64,000 nucleotides of DNA from Aedoeadaptatus ivorii (GCF_030815095.1 NZ_JAUSWF010000001.1:1-64000); one strand, 5' to 3'. Positions 52,616 through 63,219 are shown, numbered from the stretch's first letter. The notes: generated by a model not told the origin, from the sequence alone. A program made the numbers and translations.

Positions 52616-53444
52616 TATGGAAGGGGCGCGAGACGATCAGCCCTTATTTATCTATGTGATCAGCGACAGCATCGGGGAGACGGGCGAGCTGATTGCCAAG
52701 GCCTCCGTACGACAATTCGACACCAAGGATTTCCTGATTAAGCGCTATCCGTATCACAACAGCGTCGAGCAGATCGGACCGCTGTTGGAGGAGGCAGCCG
52801 AACACGAAAATACCCTGATCGTCTATACCAATGTCGATGAAAAGACGCGCGCCTATATCAAATGTAAAGAAAAAGAGCTCCACTTGAACACGGTGGATGT
52901 GATGGGACCGCCTATGGATCGGATCGAGGACATCTTGGGCTATGCGCCCATTCGCGAGCCCGGTTTGATTCGGCGACTCGACGAAAATTATTTTAAGAAG
53001 GTCGAGGCCATCGAGTTCGCCGTTCAGTACGACGACGGCAAGGATCCGCGGGGCATCGTAAAAGCGGACATCTGTCTGGTGGGCGTAAGCCGCACCTCGA
53101 AGACGCCCCTTTCGATGTATCTCGCCAACAAGTTGTATAAAGTGGCAAATGTGCCGCTGGTACCCGAGGTGCCGGTGCCCAAGGAAGTCTACGAAAAGGA
53201 CAATCGCAGACTCTTCGGTCTGGTGGCGAATTCGCAAAAACTCTATACCATCCGCGAGGAACGGCTGCGGGCGTTGGGACTGAATTCTTCCGCCAAGTAC
53301 GCCAATGTGGACAGAATCGAAGAGGAAGTGGATTATTCCGTTCGCGTTATGAAAGAGATCGGCTGCACCATCATCGACGTGTCCAACAAGGCGATCGAAG
53401 AGACGGCGGAGATTATCAACGACTATATGGTCAACCGTTTTTAG
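52599..53444 (+). CDS. Pyruvate, phosphate dikinase regulatory protein (kinase/pyrophosphorylase)
   Basis: A 281-residue DUF299-family bifunctional enzyme that inactivates PPDK by ADP-dependent phosphorylation of a threonine and reactivates it by phosphorolysis. P-loop GVSRTSKTPLS at about residues 162-172; the start YVISDSIGETGELIAKA is typical. ATG 52599 with AGGGGGAG, overlapping the CcpN-like gene by 17 bases. Homologue of YqfL; PPDK itself lies outside the window. Confidence 0.94.
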   Translation: MKSNYNMEGARDDQPLFIYVISDSIGETGELIAKASVRQFDTKDFLIKRYPYHNSVEQIGPLLEEAAEHENTLIVYTNVDEKTRAYIKCKEKELHLNTVDVMGPPMDRIEDILGYAPIREPGLIRRLDENYFKKVEAIEFAVQYDDGKDPRGIVKADICLVGVSRTSKTPLSMYLANKLYKVANVPLVPEVPVPKEVYEKDNRRLFGLVANSQKLYTIREERLRALGLNSSAKYANVDRIEEEVDYSVRVMKEIGCTIIDVSNKAIEETAEIINDYMVNRF

Positions 53445-53453
53445 GAGGGCAAT

Positions 53454-54470
53454 ATGCTGTTGAGAGAGCGATGGGAACAAACGGAGCGAGAAATCCTCGC
53501 TTCGCAGGCGACTTTGGCGGCGGAATCGAAAGGTCGCAGAATAGACGAGCCGGAATGTGCGATGCGCACCTGTTTTCAGCGGGATCGGGACCGGATTCTG
53601 CATTCGAAGGCATTTCGGCGCCTGAAACACAAGACGCACGTATTTATCGCGCCGCAGGGCGATCACTATCGAACACGCCTCACCCATACCCTGGAGGTGG
53701 CGCAGATCGCGAGGACCATCGCCCGTGCGCTCCGCCTAAACGAGGATTTGGTCGAGGCGACCGCATTGGGCCACGACCTGGGGCATACGCCCTTCGGCCA
53801 TACCGGAGAAGCGGTGCTCGACAAGCTGAATCCCGGCGGCTTTAAGCACTATCTGCACAGCCTGCGCGTGGTGGATTTTTTGGAATCCAAGCCGGGACGC
53901 GACGGCCTGAACCTGACCTGGGAAGTGCGCGACGGCATCGCCAATCACTCCGGCGAAAACCGCGCCCATACCCTCGAGGGAAAGATCATTAAATTTGCCG
54001 ATCGCATCGCCTATATCAATCACGATATCGACGATTCCATCCGCGCCGGTGTACTGCATATGGAAGACATTCCGAGTGCGCTCCTCGAGACCCTCGGCCG
54101 TTCCCATTCCGCCCGCATCTCTACCATGGTACAAAGCGTCGTCGAAAACAGCGCCGACTACCGGGATATCCGCATGGACGAGACCGTCGGCGGCGCCATG
54201 AACCGCCTGCGGGATTTTATGTTTGAACATATTTATTACAGTAAAATCGTAAAGAGCGAAGAAGAAAAGGTGGAAATGCTGATCCGAGATCTCTACGGCT
54301 ACTATAAAAAGCGACCGGAAAAGCTGCCGAAGGAGGTCTTGGCCTTTGCGGCGCGCCGTGAAGTCGCCGAGGATGATATGATCACGGACTATATCGCCGG
54401 CATGACGGATCGATTTGCCATCGCCGTGTGGCGAGATCTGTTCGAGCCCAAAGATTGGCACAGTCTGTAG
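53454..54470 (+). CDS. dgt: Deoxyguanosinetriphosphate triphosphohydrolase-like HD protein
   Basis: A 338-residue HD-domain enzyme expected to hydrolyse dNTPs to nucleosides and triphosphate. HD-superfamily residues are seen in RLTHTLEVAQIAR and ATALGHDLGHTPFGHTGE. Length matches the type 2 dGTPase-like group usually next to dnaG in Firmicutes. ATG 53454 with AGGAGGG. Confidence 0.94.
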   Translation: MLLRERWEQTEREILASQATLAAESKGRRIDEPECAMRTCFQRDRDRILHSKAFRRLKHKTHVFIAPQGDHYRTRLTHTLEVAQIARTIARALRLNEDLVEATALGHDLGHTPFGHTGEAVLDKLNPGGFKHYLHSLRVVDFLESKPGRDGLNLTWEVRDGIANHSGENRAHTLEGKIIKFADRIAYINHDIDDSIRAGVLHMEDIPSALLETLGRSHSARISTMVQSVVENSADYRDIRMDETVGGAMNRLRDFMFEHIYYSKIVKSEEEKVEMLIRDLYGYYKKRPEKLPKEVLAFAARREVAEDDMITDYIAGMTDRFAIAVWRDLFEPKDWHSL

Positions 54471-54485
54471 AAAGAAGGTGGGTCT

Positions 54486-56252
54486 ATGGCATCCATTATC
54501 GACGACGATATTATCGCCCGCGTAAAAGAAGAGAGCGATATCGTCGAGTGGATCGGACGCTATACGAAACTGGAAAAAAAAGGCAGAAATTATATGGGTC
54601 TTTGTCCATTTCATTCGGAGAAGACCCCTTCTTTTTCGGTGCAGCCGGAAAAGGGCTACTACCATTGTTTCGGCTGCGGTGCCGGCGGCGATATTATTAA
54701 TTTTTTAATGGAAAAAGAGGGATTGGGTTTTATCGACGCCGTGGAAAAGCTGGCGGAATCGCTGCATATCGAGCTGCGTCCCGCCACAAAAAACCCGGCG
54801 GTCGAAGAGAAAAATCGCCGCATATTCGCCGCCAATCGCGAGGCGGCGGTCTATTATATGAAAATTCTAAGCCGCAACAAATACGCCTTAGCCTACCTCA
54901 ACGGCCGCGGCATCGGGCGGGATACCATCCTCGCCTTCGGGTTGGGATTTGCACCCGCAGGCGGCGATCAGCTGTTGGGGCATATGAAGCGGGCGGGCTT
55001 TTCCGAAGCGCTGCTCTATGAAGCGAATCTCTTGTCGCGCAATCGGGAGCGCAATACTTATTTTGACCGCTTTCGCAACCGCATTATTTTTCCCATCGTC
55101 GACACGAAATCCCGCGTGGTGGGATTTGGGGGCAGGGTGCTGGACGACAGCAAGCCGAAATACCTGAATTCCTCGGATACGCCGGTCTATAAAAAGAGTC
55201 GGGAGCTCTACGGACTCAACCGCGTCGCCAAAACTTCGGATCGGGAAAAGATCCTCTTGGTCGAGGGCTATATGGACGTAATCTCCCTCCATGCGAGCGG
55301 GATTTCCTATGCGGTGGCGAGCCTGGGCACTTCGTTGACGACGGAGCAGGCGCGGCGGATCAAGCGATTCGGAAAGCAAGTGTATATCTGTTACGACGCC
55401 GACGAGGCGGGCAGAAAGGCGACCAATCGTGCCATCGACATCCTCCTAAAAGAGGACGTAAGGCCGCGGATCGTCTTGTTGGAACGTGGCGCCGATCCGG
55501 ACGACTATATCCGCGAGCACGGCAAGATCGCCTTTGAGGCGCAGCTGGCCCGCGGCGTTTCCGCGCCCGAATACCAAGTCGAAATATTAGAGGAATCATA
55601 CAATCTGCACGATGCGGCATCGCTCTCGGAATTCTTGCGAGAAGTAACAAAGGTGATCGAAAAAATCCCGAGTCCCGTAGAGCGAGACGTCTATGCAAAA
55701 AAGTTCGCCGAGAGATACGGCGTGCGCAGCGAATCATTTCGACGTGAAATGGGTAAATTTACCCATAAGAGAGAAGACCTCTCCCGAAGGGAAAAGCAGA
55801 CCGATTCCGAGCGACCGCTATGGACACAGCTGCTTCTCTACGCCTTGGAGCAGGAAGACTTTTACGACATCGCCGCAAAAAACGACGCCTGGCAATGGGT
55901 CGTGGGCGAGGCGGACAGGCACGCCTTCGACTTCTTGGGTGAACTGTATCAAGAAGGCGTAAAAAACGGGACGCGGCGCGTACGATTCTTAGACGCCTAC
56001 CCGACGTATGAGGCGCTTTTTATGCGCAGTGCCAAAAGCCTCGATCTGCAGCGCGGCGAAGAAATCGTCAGGGAACTGGCGGAGCGCCTCTACGAAGAGG
56101 GGCTCAGAAATCGGAGCGAAAAACTGCTTTCGGATATTCAAACGATCGAAAAAGAGGGGACACAGAGCGGCGACGATCTGCGGCAAAAGCTGCAGGAGCT
56201 CACCGAAATCAACCGCCGTCTCCACGAACTAGAGAAGGGGGAGCCATCATAG
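54486..56252 (+). CDS. dnaG: DNA primase
   Basis: A 588-residue primase. The N-terminal zinc-binding domain is CPFHSEKTPSFSVQPEKGYYHCFGCGAGGD (split by loop; ligands Cys, His, Cys, Cys), then the TOPRIM catalytic core with LLVEGYMDVISLH and YICYDADEAGRKA, and a C-terminal helical helicase-interaction domain. ATG 54486 with AGAAGGTGGG. It is followed without gap by rpoD, the classic macromolecular synthesis operon pair. Confidence 0.97.
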   Translation: MASIIDDDIIARVKEESDIVEWIGRYTKLEKKGRNYMGLCPFHSEKTPSFSVQPEKGYYHCFGCGAGGDIINFLMEKEGLGFIDAVEKLAESLHIELRPATKNPAVEEKNRRIFAANREAAVYYMKILSRNKYALAYLNGRGIGRDTILAFGLGFAPAGGDQLLGHMKRAGFSEALLYEANLLSRNRERNTYFDRFRNRIIFPIVDTKSRVVGFGGRVLDDSKPKYLNSSDTPVYKKSRELYGLNRVAKTSDREKILLVEGYMDVISLHASGISYAVASLGTSLTTEQARRIKRFGKQVYICYDADEAGRKATNRAIDILLKEDVRPRIVLLERGADPDDYIREHGKIAFEAQLARGVSAPEYQVEILEESYNLHDAASLSEFLREVTKVIEKIPSPVERDVYAKKFAERYGVRSESFRREMGKFTHKREDLSRREKQTDSERPLWTQLLLYALEQEDFYDIAAKNDAWQWVVGEADRHAFDFLGELYQEGVKNGTRRVRFLDAYPTYEALFMRSAKSLDLQRGEEIVRELAERLYEEGLRNRSEKLLSDIQTIEKEGTQSGDDLRQKLQELTEINRRLHELEKGEPS

Positions 56253-57370
<1,118 letters not shown>

Positions 57371-57374
<4 letters not shown>

Positions 57375-58039
57375 TTGAAAGTTCAAAACGCCTCTCTGCC
57401 GTATTCGCCATGGCGGAGCGGGCTAGTGCTATCGGAGATATCGGCTGTGACCACGGCTATATCTCCTTTGCGCTTTTACGGGACGGGATCGCTGAGAAAG
57501 TCGTCGCGACCGACATCTCCGCCCCGAGCTTGGAAAAAGCCCGGCGTCTGTTAGAAGCGGTCTATCCCGCCGAGAAATTCCGCATCGTCCGTGGCGACGG
57601 ATTTATGCCCATCGCGCCGGGAGAGATTCAGGCGGCGGTTATCATCGGCATGGGGGGGCAGTTGATCGCCGAGATTTTAGAGCGCGGTTGGGAGGTCATC
57701 AAGGAATTGGACTATATCCTCGTACAGCCGATGCAGGGGGCCGAGGAGTTGTTTCGCCATATCAACGCCTACGGCTATACGATACTGGATGCGCAGCTGA
57801 TCGAGGAGCGGAAGAAATATTATCCGATTCTGAAACTGCGCGCCGGCGGAGAGGACCGCGCGGACTGGGGACGGTTTCGCCACTCTCCGGTCTTTTGTGA
57901 GATGGCAGAGCAGAATCTCGCGCGCTTGGAGAAAATCGCTGAGGCGGTACGAAACGCGAAGCCCGAACGACTGAAAGAAGTGGAAGAAGAGATCGGCCGA
58001 TGGGAGGAATATCTTGAAAGTATCGGAAATCGCGGCTAA
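57371..58039 (+). CDS. trmK: tRNA (adenine-22-N1)-methyltransferase
   Basis: A 222-residue SAM-dependent enzyme (COG2384) methylating A22 of certain tRNAs. The N-terminal Rossmann region has IGDIGCDHGYISFALL, and IIGMGGQLIAEIL and VQPMQ follow, as in B. subtilis TrmK (YqfN). ATG 57371 overlaps the rpoD stop (ATGA). It overlaps the next gene by 26 bases. Confidence 0.93.
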
Positions 58040-58781
58040 TCTGCGCCGCTGGGCGCCGGAGGCGTCACAGGAAGAATGGGACAATACGGGTTTTCAGTTG
58101 CGCCTTTTGGACCGGGAAGTGTCAGATGTGGTCGTCGCCATGGATGTGACCGAGGATGTGGTGGAACTCGCCGTCGAGACCGACGCGCAGTTGATCCTCA
58201 CCCATCACCCGATGTTTTTTCAGTCCCTCAAGCACATCGATATAGAGGAAACAAAGGGGCGTATGGTTGCGCGTCTGATTCAAAATAATATTTCGGTCTA
58301 CGCGAGCCACACTGCCATGGACAAGGCGAAAGGCGGCGTAAACGATCTGTGGATCGACAAGCTGGGCTTGAATGCCGTAGCGACCCTTACGGAAGAGGGA
58401 ATCGGCATCGTCGGCGATCGCGAGATCGAACTCGCGGATATTCTGCAGATATTTCAAAACGAAGAAATCCCTTCGGTGCGCGCTTATGGACGCGGCAAGA
58501 CGCAGTTTCAGCGTATCGCCTTTGTCGGCGGATCGGGTGCCGATTGCATAGACGATGCCGTCTCAAAAGGCTCCGATCTACTCATCACCGGCGATGTAAA
58601 ACATCACGACGGCCAGCATGCCTACGAGCAAGGCTTAATGGTTATCGATATCGGACACTTCCACAGCGAAAAAGCGGTGCTTGCCGCTATGGCCCAGTGG
58701 ATAGAATCGTTGGGAGAGATTCGCGCGCATTTGGTCGTAAACAGCCCTTTTGCTTTTGAAATATCGGGAAAAATGTGGTAA
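58014..58781 (+). CDS. Nif3-like dinuclear metal-centre protein (YqfO family)
   Basis: A 255-residue hexamer-forming protein of the NIF3/YbgI family. Metal ligands are in LILTHHPMFF and in DIGHFHSEKA near the C-terminus. It is the short form, lacking the central domain found in the longer B. subtilis YqfO. Function (a GTP cyclohydrolase 1 type 2-like label is common) is not established. The start is TTG 58014 with GGGAGGAA upstream. Its 3' end contains the rnpB promoter. Confidence 0.9.
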   Translation: MKVSEIAANLRRWAPEASQEEWDNTGFQLRLLDREVSDVVVAMDVTEDVVELAVETDAQLILTHHPMFFQSLKHIDIEETKGRMVARLIQNNISVYASHTAMDKAKGGVNDLWIDKLGLNAVATLTEEGIGIVGDREIELADILQIFQNEEIPSVRAYGRGKTQFQRIAFVGGSGADCIDDAVSKGSDLLITGDVKHHDGQHAYEQGLMVIDIGHFHSEKAVLAAMAQWIESLGEIRAHLVVNSPFAFEISGKMW

Positions 58782-58784
58782 AAT
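58756..58784 (+). promoter_or_regulatory. Promoter of rnpB
   Basis: TTGAAA (58756-58761) and TAAAAT (58779-58784) are 17 bases apart, wholly or partly inside the last codons of the YqfO-type gene. It predicts a start at about 58790, the first base of the P1 helix. Confidence 0.8.
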
Positions 58785-58789
58785 ACAGA

Positions 58790-59117
58790 CTCGAGTACGT
58801 CGGTTAACTGCGCGCAAGCGAGGAAAGTCCGTGCTCCATAGAGCGAGGATGCCGGATAACGTCCGGTGGGGGCGACCCCAAGGCAAGTGCAACAGAGAGA
58901 TACCGCCATCAATGGTAAGGGTGGAAAGGTGAGGTAAGAGCTTACCAGCGCATAGGCGACTATGCGGCTATGTAAACCCCATCCGGAGCAAGACCGAAGT
59001 GGAACCAAGGCGGCTGCTCGTCGTCTCCAGTAAGGTAGGTCGCTAGAGCTTTCCGGCGACGGAAAGACCAGACAGATAGTTAACAAGACAAAACACGGCT
59101 TATAGACGTAGTCGAGC
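58790..59117 (+). ncRNA. rnpB: RNase P RNA
   Basis: The catalytic RNA that matures the 5' ends of tRNAs, about 328 nucleotides. P1 is formed by CTCGAGTACGTC (58790-58801) and GACGTAGTCGAG (59105-59116) with one mismatch. The conserved GAGGAAAGTCC is at 58820-58830, with ACAGAGAGATACCGCC in the middle and CGGCTTATAG at the 3' end. The layout suggests class A, as in Clostridia, rather than the class B of Bacilli; class assignment needs a covariance model. Confidence 0.96.
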
Positions 59118-59119
59118 GA

Positions 59120-59144
59120 AGCGGAGGGTTCTCCGCTTTTTTTT
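59120..59144 (+). terminator. Terminator of rnpB
   Basis: AGCGGAG (59120-59126) pairs with CTCCGCT (59131-59137), followed by T-run. Confidence 0.92.
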
Positions 59145-59170
59145 ACATAGCTATGAAAATAGGAGGCGAA

Positions 59171-60328
59171 ATGAAAAGACGACTGATCGTATGGATCCTC
59201 GCGATCCTGTGTTTGGCGGGCTGTACGGCGCCCGCGGTTCGAAAGCCAAATGCGACAAATGCTAAAAAAACCCCGCCGCCGGCGCCTCCGAAGACGGTGC
59301 GCGTCGTCGCCTTCGGCGATTTTATGCTCCACCGCCCGCAACTCGATGCCGCCAAGGGGCCGGAAGGCTACGATTTTAAGGAGAATTTTCGCTACCTTCG
59401 TCCCTATATCGACGGGGCGGATCTGGCGATGATCAATCTGGAGACGACCTTAACCGACGGCAGCCGGGGCTACACGACCTATCCGGTGTTTTCTTCGCCG
59501 AAAGAAGTCGCTCGGGACTTCAAAGAGACGGGATTCGACGTGATTTCTACGGCAAACAATCACGCCTACGACAAATTGAAGGATGGCGTAGACTATACCT
59601 ACGACGTCTTGAAAGAACAGGATCTCGACGTGGTGGGCACCGGGAAGGAAAGGGCCGAACCGCTCGTCAAAGAGGTAAACGGCATCCGCCTGGGCATTCT
59701 CTCCTACACCTACGGGCTGAACGGCTTCGACGGCGTATTGGCAAATAGCGAAAATCCCGAAAGCGTCCGTCTTCTCACCCGGGAACGGGTGCAGGAGGAC
59801 GTGGCGCGTCTGAACGAAGAAGGGGTCGACTTAATCCTCTCTTATGTGCATTGGGGCGAGGAATATAGGAAAGAGGCCAATGCCGATCAAAAGGAAAAGC
59901 TGAAAATGCTCGCCGATGCGGGCGTCGCCCTCGTATTGGGGAGCCACCCCCACGTTCCGCAGGGGATCGACAATGTCGTCGGCAAAGAAATGACCACATT
60001 CTGCGCCTATTCCATGGGAAATTTCGTATCCAATCAGCGCAGAAACAATATGGGCGGCCGGCGCACCGACGTCGGGCAGATGGTCACGGCACAGATCATA
60101 AAGGACGAAAGCGGGACGCGGATTGCGGAATTTATGCCCAAGCCGCTATATGTCGACAAATACGTCGACGGCGGCCTGCATTACGAAGTCATTCCCGCGG
60201 AGGCGGCCCTTTTGGGCGAGATTCCCGTAGAGCGCATCGAGACGCTCCGACCCGTATTGGAAGAGACGGTCGCGGATCATACGGTACGAATTTCGCCGGA
60301 TCTGTTGCTTTCCAATGACGGCATATAG
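59171..60328 (+). CDS. CapA-family lipoprotein (YwtB/PgsA-like metallophosphatase fold)
   Basis: A 385-residue surface lipoprotein. The signal peptide MKRRLIVWILAILCLAGC ends in a lipobox with Cys18. The mature part has the CapA metallophosphoesterase-like motifs VVAFGDFMLHRP, STANNHAYD, SYVHWGEE and LGSHPHVPQ. Family members take part in poly-gamma-glutamate or capsule synthesis, but many genomes carry CapA without the capB/capC genes, and none is seen here. ATG 59171 with AGGAGG; it may be read through from rnpB or have its own unseen promoter. Confidence 0.92.
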   Translation: MKRRLIVWILAILCLAGCTAPAVRKPNATNAKKTPPPAPPKTVRVVAFGDFMLHRPQLDAAKGPEGYDFKENFRYLRPYIDGADLAMINLETTLTDGSRGYTTYPVFSSPKEVARDFKETGFDVISTANNHAYDKLKDGVDYTYDVLKEQDLDVVGTGKERAEPLVKEVNGIRLGILSYTYGLNGFDGVLANSENPESVRLLTRERVQEDVARLNEEGVDLILSYVHWGEEYRKEANADQKEKLKMLADAGVALVLGSHPHVPQGIDNVVGKEMTTFCAYSMGNFVSNQRRNNMGGRRTDVGQMVTAQIIKDESGTRIAEFMPKPLYVDKYVDGGLHYEVIPAEAALLGEIPVERIETLRPVLEETVADHTVRISPDLLLSNDGI

Positions 60329-60350
60329 CGCGAGAAAACCGCATATCATA

Positions 60351-60389
60351 AAAAAAGGCAACCATTCTACAAAGAGTGGTTGCCTTTTT
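60351..60389. terminator. Bidirectional terminator between capA-like and the thi ABC genes
   Basis: A stem of about 15 pairs (AAGGCAACCATTCT with AGAGTGGTTGCCTT, one wobble) has A-run before and T-run after, and serves both converging units. Confidence 0.88.
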
Positions 60390-60395
60390 GTGCGC

Positions 60396-61160
60396 CTATT
60401 CTTGTTCATCGCTTAAGAGCGCTTCTTGAATTCGGTTCTTTGCGTCCATATATCCCCGGCTCGCGAGGAATTCTTCGCGGTTTCCCGCGGGAACCTCGTA
60501 GCGATACGCGATGTCGTGGGTGCGGGGGGAGAGTACATAGACGGCATCGGATAGGCGAAGCGCCTCGTCGATATCGTGGGTGATCAGAAGCGTCGTCAGC
60601 GCGTATTTTTTTCGAATCTCGAGATACCAATCCTGCATCTTCAGACGCGTAATGGCATCTAAGCGGGAAAACGGCTCGTCGAGCAATACGATGTCTTTGG
60701 CAAAGAGAAAGGTGCGCAGAAACGCGGCGCGCTGCGCCATGCCGCCGCTCAAAGAAGATGGGTAGAGCGTCTGGGTGCCTTCCAGACCGAATTCCGAAAA
60801 ATAGGCGGATGCGGTCTCCCTAGCCGCCTTTTTATCCTTCCCCGCGAGGCGCAGGGGGAGGGAGACATTGTCTATGATCTTGAGATGCCGCAAGAGTAAA
60901 TCCTTTTGCAGCATATAGGCGATATGCCCCGGTGTAGCGGTAATGTCTTTGCCGCGAAAGCGCACTTCGCCCGTATCGGGCGCGGCGAGGCCGGCGAGGA
61001 TATTAAACAGGGTGGTCTTTCCGCTTCCGCTCTGTCCCAATAACGAGACGACCTTTTTCGCCGGGATGCGAATATCTACGGCATCGAGGATGACTTTGTC
61101 TCCATATGCCTTAGAGATGCCGATCCCCTCTAAGAGAATATCACTCGGGGAGGTATGCAT
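60396..61160 (-). CDS. thiZ: ABC transporter ATPase, thiamine-precursor (HMP) type
   Basis: A 254-residue ATPase of the nitrate/taurine/HMP class. Walker A GQSGSGKTT, signature LSGGMAQRAA and Walker B DIVLLDEPFSRLD are intact. It is the last gene of a four-gene unit led by a TPP riboswitch, so it most likely energises uptake of a thiamine precursor (formyl-aminopyrimidine or HMP). Its start overlaps the end of the binding-protein gene by 20 bases. Confidence 0.88.
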   Translation of the reverse strand: MHTSPSDILLEGIGISKAYGDKVILDAVDIRIPAKKVVSLLGQSGSGKTTLFNILAGLAAPDTGEVRFRGKDITATPGHIAYMLQKDLLLRHLKIIDNVSLPLRLAGKDKKAARETASAYFSEFGLEGTQTLYPSSLSGGMAQRAAFLRTFLFAKDIVLLDEPFSRLDAITRLKMQDWYLEIRKKYALTTLLITHDIDEALRLSDAVYVLSPRTHDIAYRYEVPAGNREEFLASRGYMDAKNRIQEALLSDEQE

Positions 61161-62127
61161 TGGTAAAACCGAAATCTTCGGGAATCTCTTTTTCCAGCAG
61201 GTTGTTTTCGTAGAGCCACGCGTAAAAATCGTTCCAACGCTTGGCGTCGATAACGCCGAAGGGCTTGCCTTCGTCTTTGTATTGCTTTGAGAGATAGGCC
61301 TGGCTCTTTACGATCATCGCCTCGTCCAGTTCCGGCGACGCTTTTAAGAGGATTTTTGCGGCCTCTTCGGGATTCTCTGCCGCGTAGTCGTAGCCCTTGG
61401 CGATGGCGGCGAGGACTTTCTTTGCGGTGTCGCCGTTTTTCTCGAGATAGTCGTTATTGGCGATCAAGATCGGGCTATAATAATCGAATTCGGGGTGGCT
61501 TTCGATAAAGGGCATATAATTGGTTTCGAGCCCCGCATTTTCCGCGGCGATGCCGTCCCAACCATAATACACCCAGACTGAATCGACATTGCTGTTGAGT
61601 GCCGCGACGATGTCGGTGACGGTGGAGGGGATCAGTTCCACTTTGGAGAAATCGCCACCATCGTCTTCGACCATGGTTTGGATCATGGCGAGTTCCACCG
61701 GGCTGTTCCAAGTGGCGTAATTGTGGCCGCTCAGCTTGCCCATAGAGTCGATGCCCTTTTCCTTTAAGCTCAATAGACCCGAGGTATTGTGCTGCAGGAT
61801 CGCCGCCACCGCCGTTACCGGCAGCGGATCGTCCTTTGCCCAGGAAGCGGCGATGGTATCTTGAAAGGAGATGCCGAAGTCGCCGCCGCCGGAAGCCACC
61901 AGGCTCTCGGCGCCGCCTTCCGGCGGTTGCAGGATTTCGAGTTCGATGCCTTCTTCTTCAAAGAAGCCTTTTTCTTGGGCCACATAGATGCCCGTGTGAT
62001 TGGTGTTCGGGGTCCAGTCGAGGACGAGCTTTACCTTTTGTATATTCTCCGCCTTGCCGGCATCGTTTCCGGCGGCGCAACCCGCCAATAGCACAAATGC
62101 CAACAGGATGGGTATGAGTTTTTTCAT
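61141..62127 (-). CDS. thiY: ABC transporter substrate-binding lipoprotein, ThiY/THI5-like
   Basis: A 328-residue lipoprotein with signal peptide MKKLIPILLAFVLLAGC. The mature N-terminus LVLDWTPNTNHTGIYVAQEKGFF is the NMT1/THI5 signature seen in pyrimidine-precursor binding proteins. The TPP riboswitch upstream supports a thiamine-precursor ligand over nitrate or taurine. ATG 62127 with AGGAGG; between the permease and ATPase genes. Confidence 0.9.
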   Translation of the reverse strand: MKKLIPILLAFVLLAGCAAGNDAGKAENIQKVKLVLDWTPNTNHTGIYVAQEKGFFEEEGIELEILQPPEGGAESLVASGGGDFGISFQDTIAASWAKDDPLPVTAVAAILQHNTSGLLSLKEKGIDSMGKLSGHNYATWNSPVELAMIQTMVEDDGGDFSKVELIPSTVTDIVAALNSNVDSVWVYYGWDGIAAENAGLETNYMPFIESHPEFDYYSPILIANNDYLEKNGDTAKKVLAAIAKGYDYAAENPEEAAKILLKASPELDEAMIVKSQAYLSKQYKDEGKPFGVIDAKRWNDFYAWLYENNLLEKEIPEDFGFTNAYLPE

Positions 62128-62137
62128 GGAATTCCTC

Positions 62138-62902
62138 CTAATTGTCGCTTTCTGCCCAGGGCATGGCTTTTTTCTGCAAGATATGCACGCCCGCCATCAG
62201 GAGCAGACTGAGAAATGAAATTAAAAAGATTACGGCGAACATTTTGTCGTAGCTATATGCATTTTTTACCCGCGTCATATAGACACCCAACCCGCGAAAG
62301 CCGCCGAGCCATTCGGCGATGACCGCGCCGACCACCGAATAGGAGGCCGCGATTTGCAGGGCGGAAAAGAAGCCCTCCAAGGCGTTGGGCAATTTGACGT
62401 AGAAAAAGATCTGTCCGGGGCGGGCCCCCATGGCGCGCAGCAGTCGAATTTCGTCGGGATCCGCCGCGGCAAAGCCTTCGTAGAGATTAACCGCCATGGG
62501 AAAGAAAGTTACCAGCACGATCAACAGGATCTTCGGCGCCATACCGTATCCCATCCACAGCACCAATAGCGGAGCAATGGCGACGGTGGGAACGGTTTGG
62601 GTGAGCACTAGAATGGGGTAGAGGGCGTCGCGGATCAGGGCATTGGTGTTCATCAAAAAGGCACAGAGAAAACCCGATGCGATGCCCAGTAAAAGACCCA
62701 GTACCGCCTCTAGGAGGGTAATTTGCAGGTGGAAAAATAAAAGGGATGCGTCGTGAATAAATGCCTCTACCACCCGCATCGGCGCGGGCAAGAGATAGCC
62801 GGGCAATATGCCGGATGTGCTCAATACCTGCCATAGGACGAGCAGCAGCACGATAAAGAGACTGCCCCGGTAGATTTTATTGATATTTGCCGATTTTTTC
62901 AT
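62138..62902 (-). CDS. thiX: ABC transporter permease, thiamine-precursor type
   Basis: A 254-residue inner-membrane permease with about six helices and the EAA-like loop (GFAAADPDEIRLLRAMGARPGQIFFYVKLPNAL). It belongs to the BPD transport family of nitrate/taurine/HMP systems. It overlaps the upstream thiamine-binding gene by 26 bases and is 10 bases before the binding-protein gene. Confidence 0.89.
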   Translation of the reverse strand: MKKSANINKIYRGSLFIVLLLVLWQVLSTSGILPGYLLPAPMRVVEAFIHDASLLFFHLQITLLEAVLGLLLGIASGFLCAFLMNTNALIRDALYPILVLTQTVPTVAIAPLLVLWMGYGMAPKILLIVLVTFFPMAVNLYEGFAAADPDEIRLLRAMGARPGQIFFYVKLPNALEGFFSALQIAASYSVVGAVIAEWLGGFRGLGVYMTRVKNAYSYDKMFAVIFLISFLSLLLMAGVHILQKKAMPWAESDN

Positions 62903-63170
62903 CGATGGTCAGAATAGACTCTTTGCCGTGACTCAGTTTTACATAGCAATAGACGGCTTCGGCGCCTTCTTCCATCACTTTCTTTTCGCAGGCGCGCAAC
63001 AGGTCGATGATTTCGTCCATGGAATCGCCTTCTACGGTGGTCTCGAAGGGACCGACCACATAGTGGAGACCGCTCTTGGCGATCAGATCGATGACGGCAT
63101 CGACGATGCGTACGACTTCGCGATCGCCTTCCACCACGGGAAGGACTTGGATGGCCATGCTTGCTTTCAT
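62877..63170 (-). CDS. MTH1187/YkoF-type thiamine-binding protein (DUF77)
   Basis: A 97-residue alpha/beta protein of the DUF77 (UPF0045) family. MAIQVLPVVEGDREVVRIVDAVIDLIAKSGLHYVVGPFETTVEG fits the family's ferredoxin-like fold. Relatives such as YkoF bind thiamine or HMP and are found next to thiamine-precursor ABC transporters. ATG 63170 with AAAGGAGAAA on the minus strand; the longer reading frame would start inside the riboswitch terminator and is rejected. First gene of the riboswitch-controlled unit. Confidence 0.87.
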   Translation of the reverse strand: MKASMAIQVLPVVEGDREVVRIVDAVIDLIAKSGLHYVVGPFETTVEGDSMDEIIDLLRACEKKVMEEGAEAVYCYVKLSHGKESILTIDEKIGKYQ

Positions 63171-63190
63171 ATCTATTTCTCCTTTCAGAA

Positions 63191-63219
63191 CAAAAAAGCC
63201 GATGCGAACGTGCATCGGC
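63191..63219 (-). terminator. Riboswitch-controlled attenuator before the thi genes
   Basis: On the minus strand GCCGATGC and GCATCGGC form an 8-bp stem followed by six T. Located right after the TPP aptamer, it should form when TPP is bound. Confidence 0.88.
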
